A stretch of 64,000 bases of DNA from an uncultured Rivibacter sp. (GTDB lineage Bacteria; Pseudomonadota; Gammaproteobacteria; Burkholderiales; Burkholderiaceae). The stretch lies in NCBI GenBank assembly GCA_946480925.1, contig CAMLLU010000009.1, forward strand, positions 57,394 through 121,393, written 5' to 3'. Shown piece after piece: positions 18,218 through 25,322 of this stretch (its first letter is position 1; every line of letters begins with the position of its first letter). A model generated the notes under the pieces. It searched no databases. It was not told where the DNA came from and worked only from the letters and a program-made list of their open reading frames with translations. The translations under genes were made by a program, and so were the position numbers.

Positions 18218-18280
18218 TCAAGTTTTCCATGGCTCTTTGCGCCAACCACGACGCACGAAACATCGCAAGGCCCAACAGCC

Positions 18281-18373
18281 TTCACCGCGGAGGCGCGGAG
18301 AGCGCAGAGATTCGCGGAGGAATACAGGAGGTTCTCTGCGGCTCTCTGCGTCCTCCGCGTCTCCCGCGGTGAA
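18281..18373. repeat. Long palindromic intergenic element (CACCGCGG type)
   Basis: A 93-base near-palindrome begins TTCACCGCGG and ends CCGCGGTGAA, with imperfect pairing inward (GGCGCGGAGAGCGCAGAGA against TCTCTGCGTCCTCCGCG). This belongs to a widespread class of bacterial intergenic palindromes. It can form a long stem in mRNA upstream of GH31 and may reduce read-through from GH51 into GH31 or mark mRNA ends. Confidence 0.75.
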
Positions 18374-18436
18374 TGGATTGGGGTTTCACTTCAGTTTTCC
18401 ATGGCGCTGAGCGCCACCCGCGACGCATGAAACGTT

Positions 18437-18530
18437 CCCTCGCCCCGCTTGCGGGGAGAGGGTCAGGGTGAGGGGCTTTGCGCATGCACCCACCCTCACC
18501 CCAGCCCTCTCCCGCCAGCGGGAGAGGGAG
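18437..18530. repeat. Palindromic element (CCCTCTCCCGC...GGGAGAGGG type)
   Basis: This is a compound inverted repeat: CGCCCCGCTTGCGGGG and CTCTCCCGCCAGCGGGAGAG hairpins flank GGGTGAGGGG paired with CCCTCACCCC. This family of palindromes is common between genes in many proteobacteria. It fills the interval between the second and third 50-bp repeat. Confidence 0.75.
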
Positions 18531-18639
18531 TTCGGTCGCGCTGATACATGCCCGTTTCACTTCAGTGCTCCATGACGCAAAGCGTCTTCCGCAACGCATG
18601 AACCTCTGCGCCGCGTCCAGCGGTCGCAGCCCAGCGGAC

Positions 18640-18797
18640 GCCGCGGATCCGGCTTCGCCGGTCCGCTGGCGTGCCTTGCAGGCCGCGCCGGGTCTTGCGA
18701 CCCGGCCGCTCGCCAGGCGCGAAACGTCCACAGGACCTTTCGTGTCCGGGCTCGCCCCCCTTGAGGGGGAGCGGCGAAGCCGCTACGGGGGGGCATT
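18640..18797. repeat. Cluster of three further hairpins after GH51
   Basis: Hairpins here are GGATCCGGCTTCGCCGGTCC near 18645-18665, GCCGGGTCTTGCGACCCGGC near 18690-18710, and a nested CCCCCTTGAGGGGG / GCGGCGAAGCCGC inside GCCCCCC...GGGGGGGC at 18754-18795. The last type is familiar from intergenic regions of Burkholderiales. They lie directly past the GH51 stop and could act as a terminator or attenuator, though no T-run is present. Confidence 0.6.
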
Positions 18798-20330
18798 TCA
18801 CGGCTTGCCCACGCTGACGACGACGATGGACTTCGGCGGCAGCTCCAGCACCAGCCCTTGCGCACCGGCCCGCGCGGTGTAGGGCGCAGGCACCACGGTC
18901 TTCGGCTTGTCGAAGGTGTTGTGCGCGTCGACGGTGGTGGCGGTGAGCACGCGGCCCTTTGCCTCGCCCTTGAGGTTGGTCGCCACGCGCGCCGGGCGCT
19001 GCGGGTCCAGGTTCACCAGCGCCAGCTGCGTGCTGCCGTCGGCGGCGCGCGCCACGCTGGCCTCCACCGTGGGCAGCTCGATGTCGCCCGTGCGAAAGCG
19101 CGGCGCCTCCAGCGTGGCCGCCAGCGGCGTTGCGCCGCGGAACGGCTTGTAGAGGTCGAACGCGTGGTAGGTGGGCGTGAGCACCATGCGCGGCCCGTCG
19201 GTGAGCGCCATGGCCTGCAGCACGTTGACCATCTGCGCGATGTTGGCCATCCTCACGCGCTCGGTGTGGCGGTGGAAGGCATGGAACGACAGCGCCGCCA
19301 CCAGGGCATCGCGCAGCGAGTTCTGCTGGTACAGCGCGCTCGCGCCGGCCGGCGTGTCGTACCAGGTGCCCCACTCGTCGACGTACAGCGCCACCCGCTT
19401 GGCGGGGTCGTGCTTGTCCATGAGGCGCGAGACGGCAGCGATGCGGCCGTCGATGCCCAGTGCGCCGTGCAGCGTCTTCGCCCAGGCCTGGGTGTCGAAG
19501 CCGGTGGCGTCGCCCTTCTTCGTCCAGTCGCCCGGGATCGTGTAGTAGTGCAGCGTGAAGGCGTCCATGTGCGCGCCGCTGCGCTGCATCAGCACCTCGA
19601 CCAGGTTGTCGTTGCCCTGGCCGTCGCCGGAGGCCACGCGCACGGTCTGGCCGCGCAGGAAGGTGGCGTACTGGTTGTGCAGGTCGGCCTGGTACTCGGG
19701 GCGCATGTTGCCGCCGCAGCCCCAGCTTTCGTTGCCGATGCCGAAGTACTTCACCGTCCACGGCTTGGCGCGGCCGTTGCGGCGGCGCTCGTCGGCCAGC
19801 GCGGTGCCGCCGTCGGCGGTCATGTACTCCATCCATTCGGCCATCGCGCGCGGCGGCATCGAGCCCATGTTGCCGGCGATGTAGGCCTCGCTGCCCAGCT
19901 GCTCGGCGAGGTCCATGAATTCATGCGTGCCGACGCGGTTGCTCTCCACGCCGCCCCACCAGCGGTTCATGCGCACCGGGCGCTTGGCGGGGTCGCCGAT
20001 GCCGTCGCGCCAGTCGTAGTCGTCGGCGTAGCAGCCGCCGGGCCAGCGCACCACCGGCACGCCCAGCTGGCGCAGCGCACCGACGACGTCGTTGCGCCAG
20101 CCGCGCGTGTTGGGAATGGGTGACTCGGGGCCGACCCACAGGCCTTCGTAGACGCCGCGCCCCAGGTGTTCGACGAAGTGGCCGTAGACCGTGGGCTCGA
20201 TGCGCGGCCCGGCGGCCTGCTGGGTGACGTTGAGGCGGGCCTGCACGGGCTCGGCGGCGCCGGCACCGAAGGGCAGCGCGGCTGCGGCCGCGAGGGTGGC
20301 GAAGGTGCGCATGAGGCGCGCGGGGGGCAT
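18798..20330 (-). CDS. GH51 alpha-L-arabinofuranosidase
   Basis: This retaining exo-enzyme releases alpha-L-arabinofuranose, here probably from arabinosylated xyloglucan side chains or pectic arabinan. It has 510 residues with a signal peptide (cleavage after GAGA). The start at 20330 is supported by AGGAG seven bases upstream. Family marks are VRWPGGCYADDYDW, GNESWGCGG with acid/base Glu near 204, and LYVDEWGTWYD with the nucleophile Glu near 318. A C-terminal beta-sandwich closes the protein (LVNLDPQRPARV). It follows GH27 by 27 bases and is the last gene before the repeat-filled gap. Exo-acting arabinofuranosidase is well supported; the precise linkage is not. Confidence 0.93.
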   Translation of the reverse strand: MPPARLMRTFATLAAAAALPFGAGAAEPVQARLNVTQQAAGPRIEPTVYGHFVEHLGRGVYEGLWVGPESPIPNTRGWRNDVVGALRQLGVPVVRWPGGCYADDYDWRDGIGDPAKRPVRMNRWWGGVESNRVGTHEFMDLAEQLGSEAYIAGNMGSMPPRAMAEWMEYMTADGGTALADERRRNGRAKPWTVKYFGIGNESWGCGGNMRPEYQADLHNQYATFLRGQTVRVASGDGQGNDNLVEVLMQRSGAHMDAFTLHYYTIPGDWTKKGDATGFDTQAWAKTLHGALGIDGRIAAVSRLMDKHDPAKRVALYVDEWGTWYDTPAGASALYQQNSLRDALVAALSFHAFHRHTERVRMANIAQMVNVLQAMALTDGPRMVLTPTYHAFDLYKPFRGATPLAATLEAPRFRTGDIELPTVEASVARAADGSTQLALVNLDPQRPARVATNLKGEAKGRVLTATTVDAHNTFDKPKTVVPAPYTARAGAQGLVLELPPKSIVVVSVGKP

Positions 20331-20357
20331 CGGAGTCTCCTTGTTTTGCTTCGAGCT

Positions 20358-21761
20358 TCAGGCGCAGCGCACGAGCCGTGCGCCATGCGGGGGAATGGTC
20401 AGCGTGCGGGTGCCGGCGGGCAGGTCGGCGTGCGCCCAGCAGTCGCGGCGTGCGTCGGGCAGCCAGGCGGGCAGCTGTGTGGTCCACGGCGCGTCGCCCG
20501 TGTTCAGCCAGGCCGCCCAGGTGCCTTGCGGGCCGCTGCAGGCGAAGCGGTGCCCCTGGGCGACCGAGTGCCACTCGCGTGCGCCGGGCACGCGCAGCAG
20601 CGGCAGCACCTCGGGGTTCGTCACCAGGCGCAGCGTCCAGTCGTCGAGCCGGCGCAGGTCGTTGCCCAGGATCAGCGGGCTGCGCGCGCAGGTCCACGCG
20701 GTGAGCATCAGCACCTGTTCGTCGCGCGTGAGCCGGGTGTCGCGCTCGCCGTGCCGGGCGGGTTCGCCGTCGTGGTTGCGCAGGCCGATCTTGCCCACCG
20801 GCAGCATGTCGGCGTCCGGCCAGGCGCCGTGCTGTGCGTGCGGCGCCCACTTCACCAGGTTCACCAGGTTGTCGCGCAGCTGTGGCCAGGTGTCCCAGAA
20901 GTCGTTGCACACCCGCCACTGGTTGGCGTGCGCCTGCAGGTGCGCGGCGTGCTCGAGCTGCGACGGGCCGGGCGACAGGCTCAGCACCATGGGCCGGCCG
21001 CAGGCGTCGATGGCACGCCGGATCAGCTCCACTTCCTTGGCGTGGTACGCGGGTGCGGCGATGTCGTCCACCTTCACGAAGTCCACGCCCCACTCGGCCA
21101 GTTGGGCGAACCAGGCGCGGTACCAGTCGAAGGCGCCCGGGTGCTCGGGGTTGACGCCGCACATGTCGGTGTTCCACGCGCAGGTCGAGCCCGGGTTGGC
21201 CACCTCATGGCAGCGCCACTTGCTGCCGGCGATGGGCAGCTCCAGGCCCACCGCCTGGCGCGGAATGCCGCGCATGAGGTGCACGCCGAAGCGCAGCTTC
21301 ATGCGATGCACTTGCGCGGCCAGCGGCCCGAAGCCGCGACCGCCGGCGGCGCTCGGGAAGCGATTGGGCGCCGGCTGCGGGCGGCCGTGGGCGTCGAGCA
21401 CCAGCGGCGCGAAGGGGCGGTACCACGATGACCTGGCGCCCGGCTCGTACCACTGGATGTCGACGGTGGCGACGTCGTAGCCGAAGGGCAGGAAGCGCTC
21501 GGCCAGGATGCGCGCGTTGTCCAGGTATTCGGCTTCGGTCACGCTGGCGCCGAAGGCGTCCCAGCTGTTCCAGCCCATCGGCGGCGTGGGCGCCCAGGCA
21601 TGGAAGGGCAGCCCCGGCTCGGCGGGGTCGGCAGAGGCAGCGGTGGCGGTGGCGGTGGCGGTGGCGGTGGCGGACACGGCGGTGGCACCGGCCGCGGGCA
21701 TGCCGGCCATGGCGGCCAGCCCACTGCCGACGATGGTGCGCACGAACTCGCGGCGGCTCAT
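20358..21761 (-). CDS. GH27 alpha-galactosidase-family enzyme, copy 1 (divergent)
   Basis: This is a retaining exo-glycosidase of the GH27 fold (467 residues): alpha-galactosidase or beta-L-arabinopyranosidase. It has a clear twin-arginine signal (MSRREFVRTIVGSG). After the signal comes an Ala-Thr dipeptide run encoded by five GGTGGC units (21642-21671 on the plus strand). The catalytic fold begins PTPPMGWNSWDAFGASV. The nucleophile Asp lies in FVKVDDIA (about 231) and the acid/base Asp in CNDFWDTW (about 288), replacing the usual RTxGDI block, so this is a divergent branch. Its ATG overlaps the stop of the preceding GH97-like fragment. The arabinopyranosidase option is attractive because GH51 and GH127 lie nearby, but it is unproven. 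Confidence 0.85.
   Translation of the reverse strand: MSRREFVRTIVGSGLAAMAGMPAAGATAVSATATATATATAASADPAEPGLPFHAWAPTPPMGWNSWDAFGASVTEAEYLDNARILAERFLPFGYDVATVDIQWYEPGARSSWYRPFAPLVLDAHGRPQPAPNRFPSAAGGRGFGPLAAQVHRMKLRFGVHLMRGIPRQAVGLELPIAGSKWRCHEVANPGSTCAWNTDMCGVNPEHPGAFDWYRAWFAQLAEWGVDFVKVDDIAAPAYHAKEVELIRRAIDACGRPMVLSLSPGPSQLEHAAHLQAHANQWRVCNDFWDTWPQLRDNLVNLVKWAPHAQHGAWPDADMLPVGKIGLRNHDGEPARHGERDTRLTRDEQVLMLTAWTCARSPLILGNDLRRLDDWTLRLVTNPEVLPLLRVPGAREWHSVAQGHRFACSGPQGTWAAWLNTGDAPWTTQLPAWLPDARRDCWAHADLPAGTRTLTIPPHGARLVRCA
21642..21671. repeat. Hexanucleotide repeat, five GGTGGC units
   Basis: Five perfect GGTGGC units lie inside the GH27 gene just after its signal peptide, giving an Ala-Thr dipeptide tract on the minus strand. 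Slippage would change length by two residues without a frameshift, so it alters only a tether. Confidence 0.85.
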
Positions 21762-22105
21762 GGCGCAGTGCCCGCAGCGCCCCGTGCGAGCGGCTCCAGG
21801 ATCACCGCGGCACCGCCGGCGACTGCCAGGCGAAGCGTCAGCACGTCGCCGCTTCTGACCGTGCGCACGCTGCGCCGCAGCTCACGCGTGAACTCGCCGT
21901 CCAGCTCCAGCCCCAGCGGCGAGGCGGCGATCACGGTTTCGCCGCGCCGGGTGACGGAGAACGTGGCGCCGTCTTCGGCGATGCGCAGCGTGGTGCGGCT
22001 GTCGGGTGAAGCGATCACGGCGTCCGCGGCGAGTGCCGGGCTGGCCGCAAGCGCCCATGCTGCGCAGGCTACGAAGAGGGCCTGGTATTGCTTGTGATGG
22101 TTCAT
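21758..22105 (-). CDS. Short exported protein matching a GH97 N-terminal segment
   Basis: This is a 115-residue ORF with a Sec signal (MNHHKQYQALFVACAAWALA, cleavage after ALA). The mature part (IASPDSRTTLRIAEDGATF, SVTRRGETVIAASPLGLEL) matches the opening of the GH97 N-terminal beta-sandwich, which in full enzymes is followed by more than 500 residues including the barrel. None of that is present. The stop overlaps the next start as ATGA (21758-21761), so the reading frame end is integrated into the operon. It is either a degraded GH97 (alpha-glucosidase/alpha-galactosidase) or a kept mini-protein. The 71-base gap upstream carries a GH127 tail remnant. Confidence 0.6.
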   Translation of the reverse strand: MNHHKQYQALFVACAAWALAASPALAADAVIASPDSRTTLRIAEDGATFSVTRRGETVIAASPLGLELDGEFTRELRRSVRTVRSGDVLTLRLAVAGGAAVILEPLARGAAGTAP

Positions 22106-22170
22106 CGTCAGGTGGGCCGCTGGTAGAGGCCTGTGTGCTCGTGGGGCGGTGCGGTGGTCGGGGCGAGGCT
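22106..22170 (-). pseudogene. Remnant of a GH127 gene 3' end
   Basis: Between the GH27 stop (22177) and the next ATG (22105), the minus strand encodes SLAPTTAPPHEHTGLYQRPT followed by a stop and then ATG two bases later. The intact GH127 gene ends ELAPFHHIAHERYSLYWQLA, also with its stop two bases before ATG, and the next protein there also begins MNHK. Base-level alignment runs through both junctions. I read this as a duplicated GH127-end/next-gene-start junction left after deletion. Confidence 0.5.
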
Positions 22171-22176
22171 CGCCCG

Positions 22177-23412
22177 TCACGGCGCCGGCGTGATGCGGAC
22201 CATGAGCACCCCATGCGAAGCCACGGTGCCGCCGTAGCCACCGCGCACGCCCTTCGTGACCTTCTTGCTCCACAGGTCCTTCACGTCGGCCTTCAGCCCG
22301 GCGGGCAGGTTGAGCTGGTCCCAGCCCACCTTCATCTCGGCCGGTGCCTTGCCGCGGTTGAACAGCACCACCGCGTGCTCGCCGCCCTTGAGCGGGCGGG
22401 CCCAGGTCTCCAGGTCGCCCTGCTTCCAGATGCGCCGCGCCTGCTGGCCCAGCGGGTCCTGGTCGACGGCGATGACGTCGGCATTGGTGAGGATGCGGCG
22501 GGTGTCCGCGCTCATCGCCGAGAGGTCGTTGCCTGCGATCAGCGGCGCGGCCAGCATCGCCCACAGCGAGAAGTGCGATTCGTACTCGGTGGTCGTCATG
22601 CCCCCGTTGCCCACTTCGAGCATGTCGGGGTCGTTCCAGGCGTTCGGGCTTGAATGCCGCCAGCGCTCGGCCTGCAGGTCGAGGATGTTCGTCATGCCGA
22701 TCGACCAGTCCTTCTTGCCTTCCCAGGCGTCGAAGATGTCGCCGGTGGTGCGCCACAGGTGGCCCACCGCGGGCGCCCAGCGCTCGGGCTGGTTGGTGCC
22801 CCATTCGCAGATCGACAGCACGATGTCGCGCCCGGACTCGCGCAGTGCCTTGGCCATGATGGTGTAGGCGGCTTCGGCGTTGCGCGTGCCGGTGTGGCAC
22901 CAGTCGTACTTCAGGTAGTCCACGCCCCACCTGGCGTACTGGCGCGCGTCCTGGAACTCGTGGCCGGCGCTGCCGGGGCGGCCCGCGCAGGTGAGGGCGC
23001 CCGCGTCGGAATACAGGCCGAACTTCAGCCCCTTCGAGTGCACGTAGTCCGCCAGCGCCTTGATGCCGCTGGGAAAGCGCTCGGGGTCGGCGACGATGTT
23101 GCCGTTCTCGTCACGGCTTTTCTGCCAGCAGTCGTCGATGACGATGTACTGGTAGCCGGCGTCTTTCATGCCCGAGGCCGCCATCGCGTCGGCCTGCTGG
23201 CGCACCAGCGCTTCGTTGACGTTGCAGCCGAACTTGTTCCACGAGTTCCAGCCCATCGGCGGCGTGGGAGCGATCACCGGCTTGGGCGCGTCCAGCTTCA
23301 GCGTCTCGTGCCCGAAGGCCGGTGCCGCGAAGGCAGCGAGCAGGGCTGCGGCGGCGGTCAGTGCTCGCAGGGCGCAGGCTGTGAAGCCGGTGTGGTGATG
23401 CTTGTGGTTCAT
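22177..23412 (-). CDS. GH27 alpha-galactosidase, copy 2 (canonical)
   Basis: This retaining alpha-galactosidase has 411 residues and a Sec signal (MNHKHHHTGFTACALRAL, cleavage near AFG). It shows the classic GH27 blocks: PTPPMGWNSWNKFGCNV, YIVIDDCWQ, GLKFGLYSDAG, YLKYDWC with the nucleophile Asp near 168, RTTGDIFDAW with the acid/base Asp near 225, and NDPDMLEVGNGG. The C-terminal antiparallel beta domain is complete (VRITPAP). The start lies two bases past the GH127 stop. It probably removes alpha-linked galactose (or beta-linked L-arabinopyranose) from side chains; galactomannan is another possible substrate. Confidence 0.93.
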   Translation of the reverse strand: MNHKHHHTGFTACALRALTAAAALLAAFAAPAFGHETLKLDAPKPVIAPTPPMGWNSWNKFGCNVNEALVRQQADAMAASGMKDAGYQYIVIDDCWQKSRDENGNIVADPERFPSGIKALADYVHSKGLKFGLYSDAGALTCAGRPGSAGHEFQDARQYARWGVDYLKYDWCHTGTRNAEAAYTIMAKALRESGRDIVLSICEWGTNQPERWAPAVGHLWRTTGDIFDAWEGKKDWSIGMTNILDLQAERWRHSSPNAWNDPDMLEVGNGGMTTTEYESHFSLWAMLAAPLIAGNDLSAMSADTRRILTNADVIAVDQDPLGQQARRIWKQGDLETWARPLKGGEHAVVLFNRGKAPAEMKVGWDQLNLPAGLKADVKDLWSKKVTKGVRGGYGGTVASHGVLMVRITPAP

Positions 23413-23414
23413 GG

Positions 23415-25322
23415 TCAGGCGAGTTGCCAGTAGAGGCTGTAGCGCTCGTGTGCGATGTGGTGGAAGGGAGCGAGCTCGATCTCGCGACCGGCCGTGCCGG
23501 TGCGGAATCGCAGCGGCGTGCCGGTGGGCTGCACGGCCTCTTCCAGCGCACGGCCACGCAGCGCGAGTTGCGGCAGGGCGGTGTCCTCGTTCTTCAGCGC
23601 CCAGCCGTAGGCGTGCTCGCTGTCGACGAGGTCCTCGCCCGGCCGCATGCCTTCGGTCCCCAGGCGGGCGGCCAGCACCAGCGGGCCGAACATCACGGCC
23701 GCAACGTCGCTCGCGCCGGGCAGTGCCTGCAGGTGCAGCCGCATGGGCAGCGCCACGTCGAGCACGTCGCCACGGCGCCAGACGCGGTCCACCTGGACGT
23801 AGCGGCCGGGCTCGGTGCTGTCGATCAACGACCGGCCGTTCAGTCGCACCGTGAGTTGCTGGCACCAGGCAGGGTGGCGCAGGCGCAACTTGAAGCGCAC
23901 GGGAGCGCCGGCATCGACCGACAGGCGCGTGGACCCCTCGTCGGGGAAACGCGTCGTCTGGCGCAGGCGCAGGCCCTTCTCGGCCCAGTTCAGCGTCGAG
24001 GCGATGAACAGGTTGACGTAGAGCGCGTCGGCGCCGTGGGCGTCTTGGAAGTAGATCGAATCGCCCAGCTTGGCGAAGTTTTCCATGCCGGTGCCGGTGC
24101 AGCACCAGAACGAGCGCTCCGGCGTGCAGTACAGCTTCGGATAGCCCGGGCGCGTGGCCTGGAAGTAGGTGACCATGCCCGTGTCCGGATCCTGCGAAGC
24201 GAGGATGCCGTTGAACAGCGCGCGCTCGTAGTAGTCCGCGTAGGCCGCCGAGGGCGCGGCCGTGAACAGCGCCCGCGTGAGCCGCAGCATGTTGTGGGTG
24301 CAGCAGGTCTCCATCGTCTTCGCCGAGGCCAGGTGCCTGGGCGCCTCGGCCGGCGGGAAGAAATGCTCGCCGTCGCCGTTGCCGCCGGTGGCGAACGAAC
24401 GCTTGTGCACCACGGTGCCCCAGAAGTAGCGTGCCGCCTTCGCGTAGCGCTCTTCACCGGTCGTCTCGGCCAGGCGGGCGAAGCCGATCACCTTGGGGAT
24501 CTGCGTATTCGAGTGCAGCCCGTCCAGCGTGTCGCGGCCCTCGGCCAGCGGGTCGAGCAGGGCCCGGTGGTTGAAGCGCTGGGCCAGCTGCAGGTAGCGC
24601 GCGTCGCCCGTGAGCGCATGCAGGTCGGCCAGCACCTCGTTCATGCCGCCGAACTCGATGCCCAGCATCTGCTGGAAGCGTTCGTCGCCGATGCCTTGCG
24701 TCGCTTCCACCATCCAGTCGGCCAACCGCTTCAGGACGGGCAGCGCGCGCGGGTTGGCGGCATGCACGTGGGCGTCTTGCAAGCCCACCAGGATCTTGTG
24801 CATCGTGTACCAGGGCACGCCGGTCACCGGCCGGCCGGCGATGGCGTTGTGCAACTGCGCGTCGCCGTCGGGGAATGCGCACACGAGGCCGCTGCGGGCT
24901 GCCTGCTGGCAGGCGTGCAACTCGTCGACGACGTGGGCCACGCGCTGGCGGAATACCGCCTGGCCGGTGGACGCCCACATCATCGAGCACGCGCTCAGGT
25001 AGTGGCCCAGCGTGTGGCCTGGGCACAGGTCTTTCGATTCCCAGCCGCCGTAACGCGCGGCCTTCGGCTCCAGCCCCGCGTTGTGCCGAAAGCCATGCAG
25101 CAGCCGGTCGGGGTTGAGCGAGAGCAGATAGCCCGCGTCGAGTGCCCGCGCCGCCTCGAAGGGCCCGGGCAACAGGCGCACGCTGGACAGCGCGAAGGCC
25201 CGTGCGCGCGTGCCGGGGCCTGCAGACTCGCCTGCCTCTCGGCCGGCCTGCACACCGGGTGCCATGGCTGCCAGCAGTGGCGCCACTGCCGCACTGGCCA
25301 GAAAGTCGCGGCGGGTGTTCAC
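23415..25322 (-). CDS. GH127 beta-L-arabinofuranosidase
   Basis: This is a retaining exo-enzyme of the former DUF1680 group, 635 residues. It uses a zinc-bound Cys nucleophile; the marks are ETCCTHNMLR (Glu and Cys near 338-342) and FWCCTGTGMENF (Cys pair near 407). The start is a GTG at 25322 that overlaps the upstream GH29 stop as GTGA and gives a perfect twin-arginine signal (MNTRRDFLASAAVAP). The alpha/alpha barrel is followed by two beta domains. Beta-L-arabinofuranose occurs on solanaceous xyloglucan (terminal Araf-beta-1,3-Araf), on extensins and in some pectic side chains, so the enzyme extends the substrate range of the GH51 neighbour. GH146 is an alternative family. Confidence 0.9.
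   Translation of the reverse strand: MNTRRDFLASAAVAPLLAAMAPGVQAGREAGESAGPGTRARAFALSSVRLLPGPFEAARALDAGYLLSLNPDRLLHGFRHNAGLEPKAARYGGWESKDLCPGHTLGHYLSACSMMWASTGQAVFRQRVAHVVDELHACQQAARSGLVCAFPDGDAQLHNAIAGRPVTGVPWYTMHKILVGLQDAHVHAANPRALPVLKRLADWMVEATQGIGDERFQQMLGIEFGGMNEVLADLHALTGDARYLQLAQRFNHRALLDPLAEGRDTLDGLHSNTQIPKVIGFARLAETTGEERYAKAARYFWGTVVHKRSFATGGNGDGEHFFPPAEAPRHLASAKTMETCCTHNMLRLTRALFTAAPSAAYADYYERALFNGILASQDPDTGMVTYFQATRPGYPKLYCTPERSFWCCTGTGMENFAKLGDSIYFQDAHGADALYVNLFIASTLNWAEKGLRLRQTTRFPDEGSTRLSVDAGAPVRFKLRLRHPAWCQQLTVRLNGRSLIDSTEPGRYVQVDRVWRRGDVLDVALPMRLHLQALPGASDVAAVMFGPLVLAARLGTEGMRPGEDLVDSEHAYGWALKNEDTALPQLALRGRALEEAVQPTGTPLRFRTGTAGREIELAPFHHIAHERYSLYWQLA

Larger units (their letters stand above)
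18212..18604. repeat. Three 50-bp direct repeats, 171-172 bp apart
   Basis: Copies at 18212-18261, 18384-18433 and 18555-18604 align without gaps over 50 bases. The middle copy begins TTTCACTTCAGTTTTCCATG and ends CGCATGAAAC; the first copy is the most diverged and runs into the GH31 start codon. The spacers between copies are two unrelated palindromic elements. The core itself contains GGCGCTGAGCGCC-like inverted repeats. It looks like a short unit triplicated and then filled with, or carried by, palindromic repeats. Confidence 0.75.
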
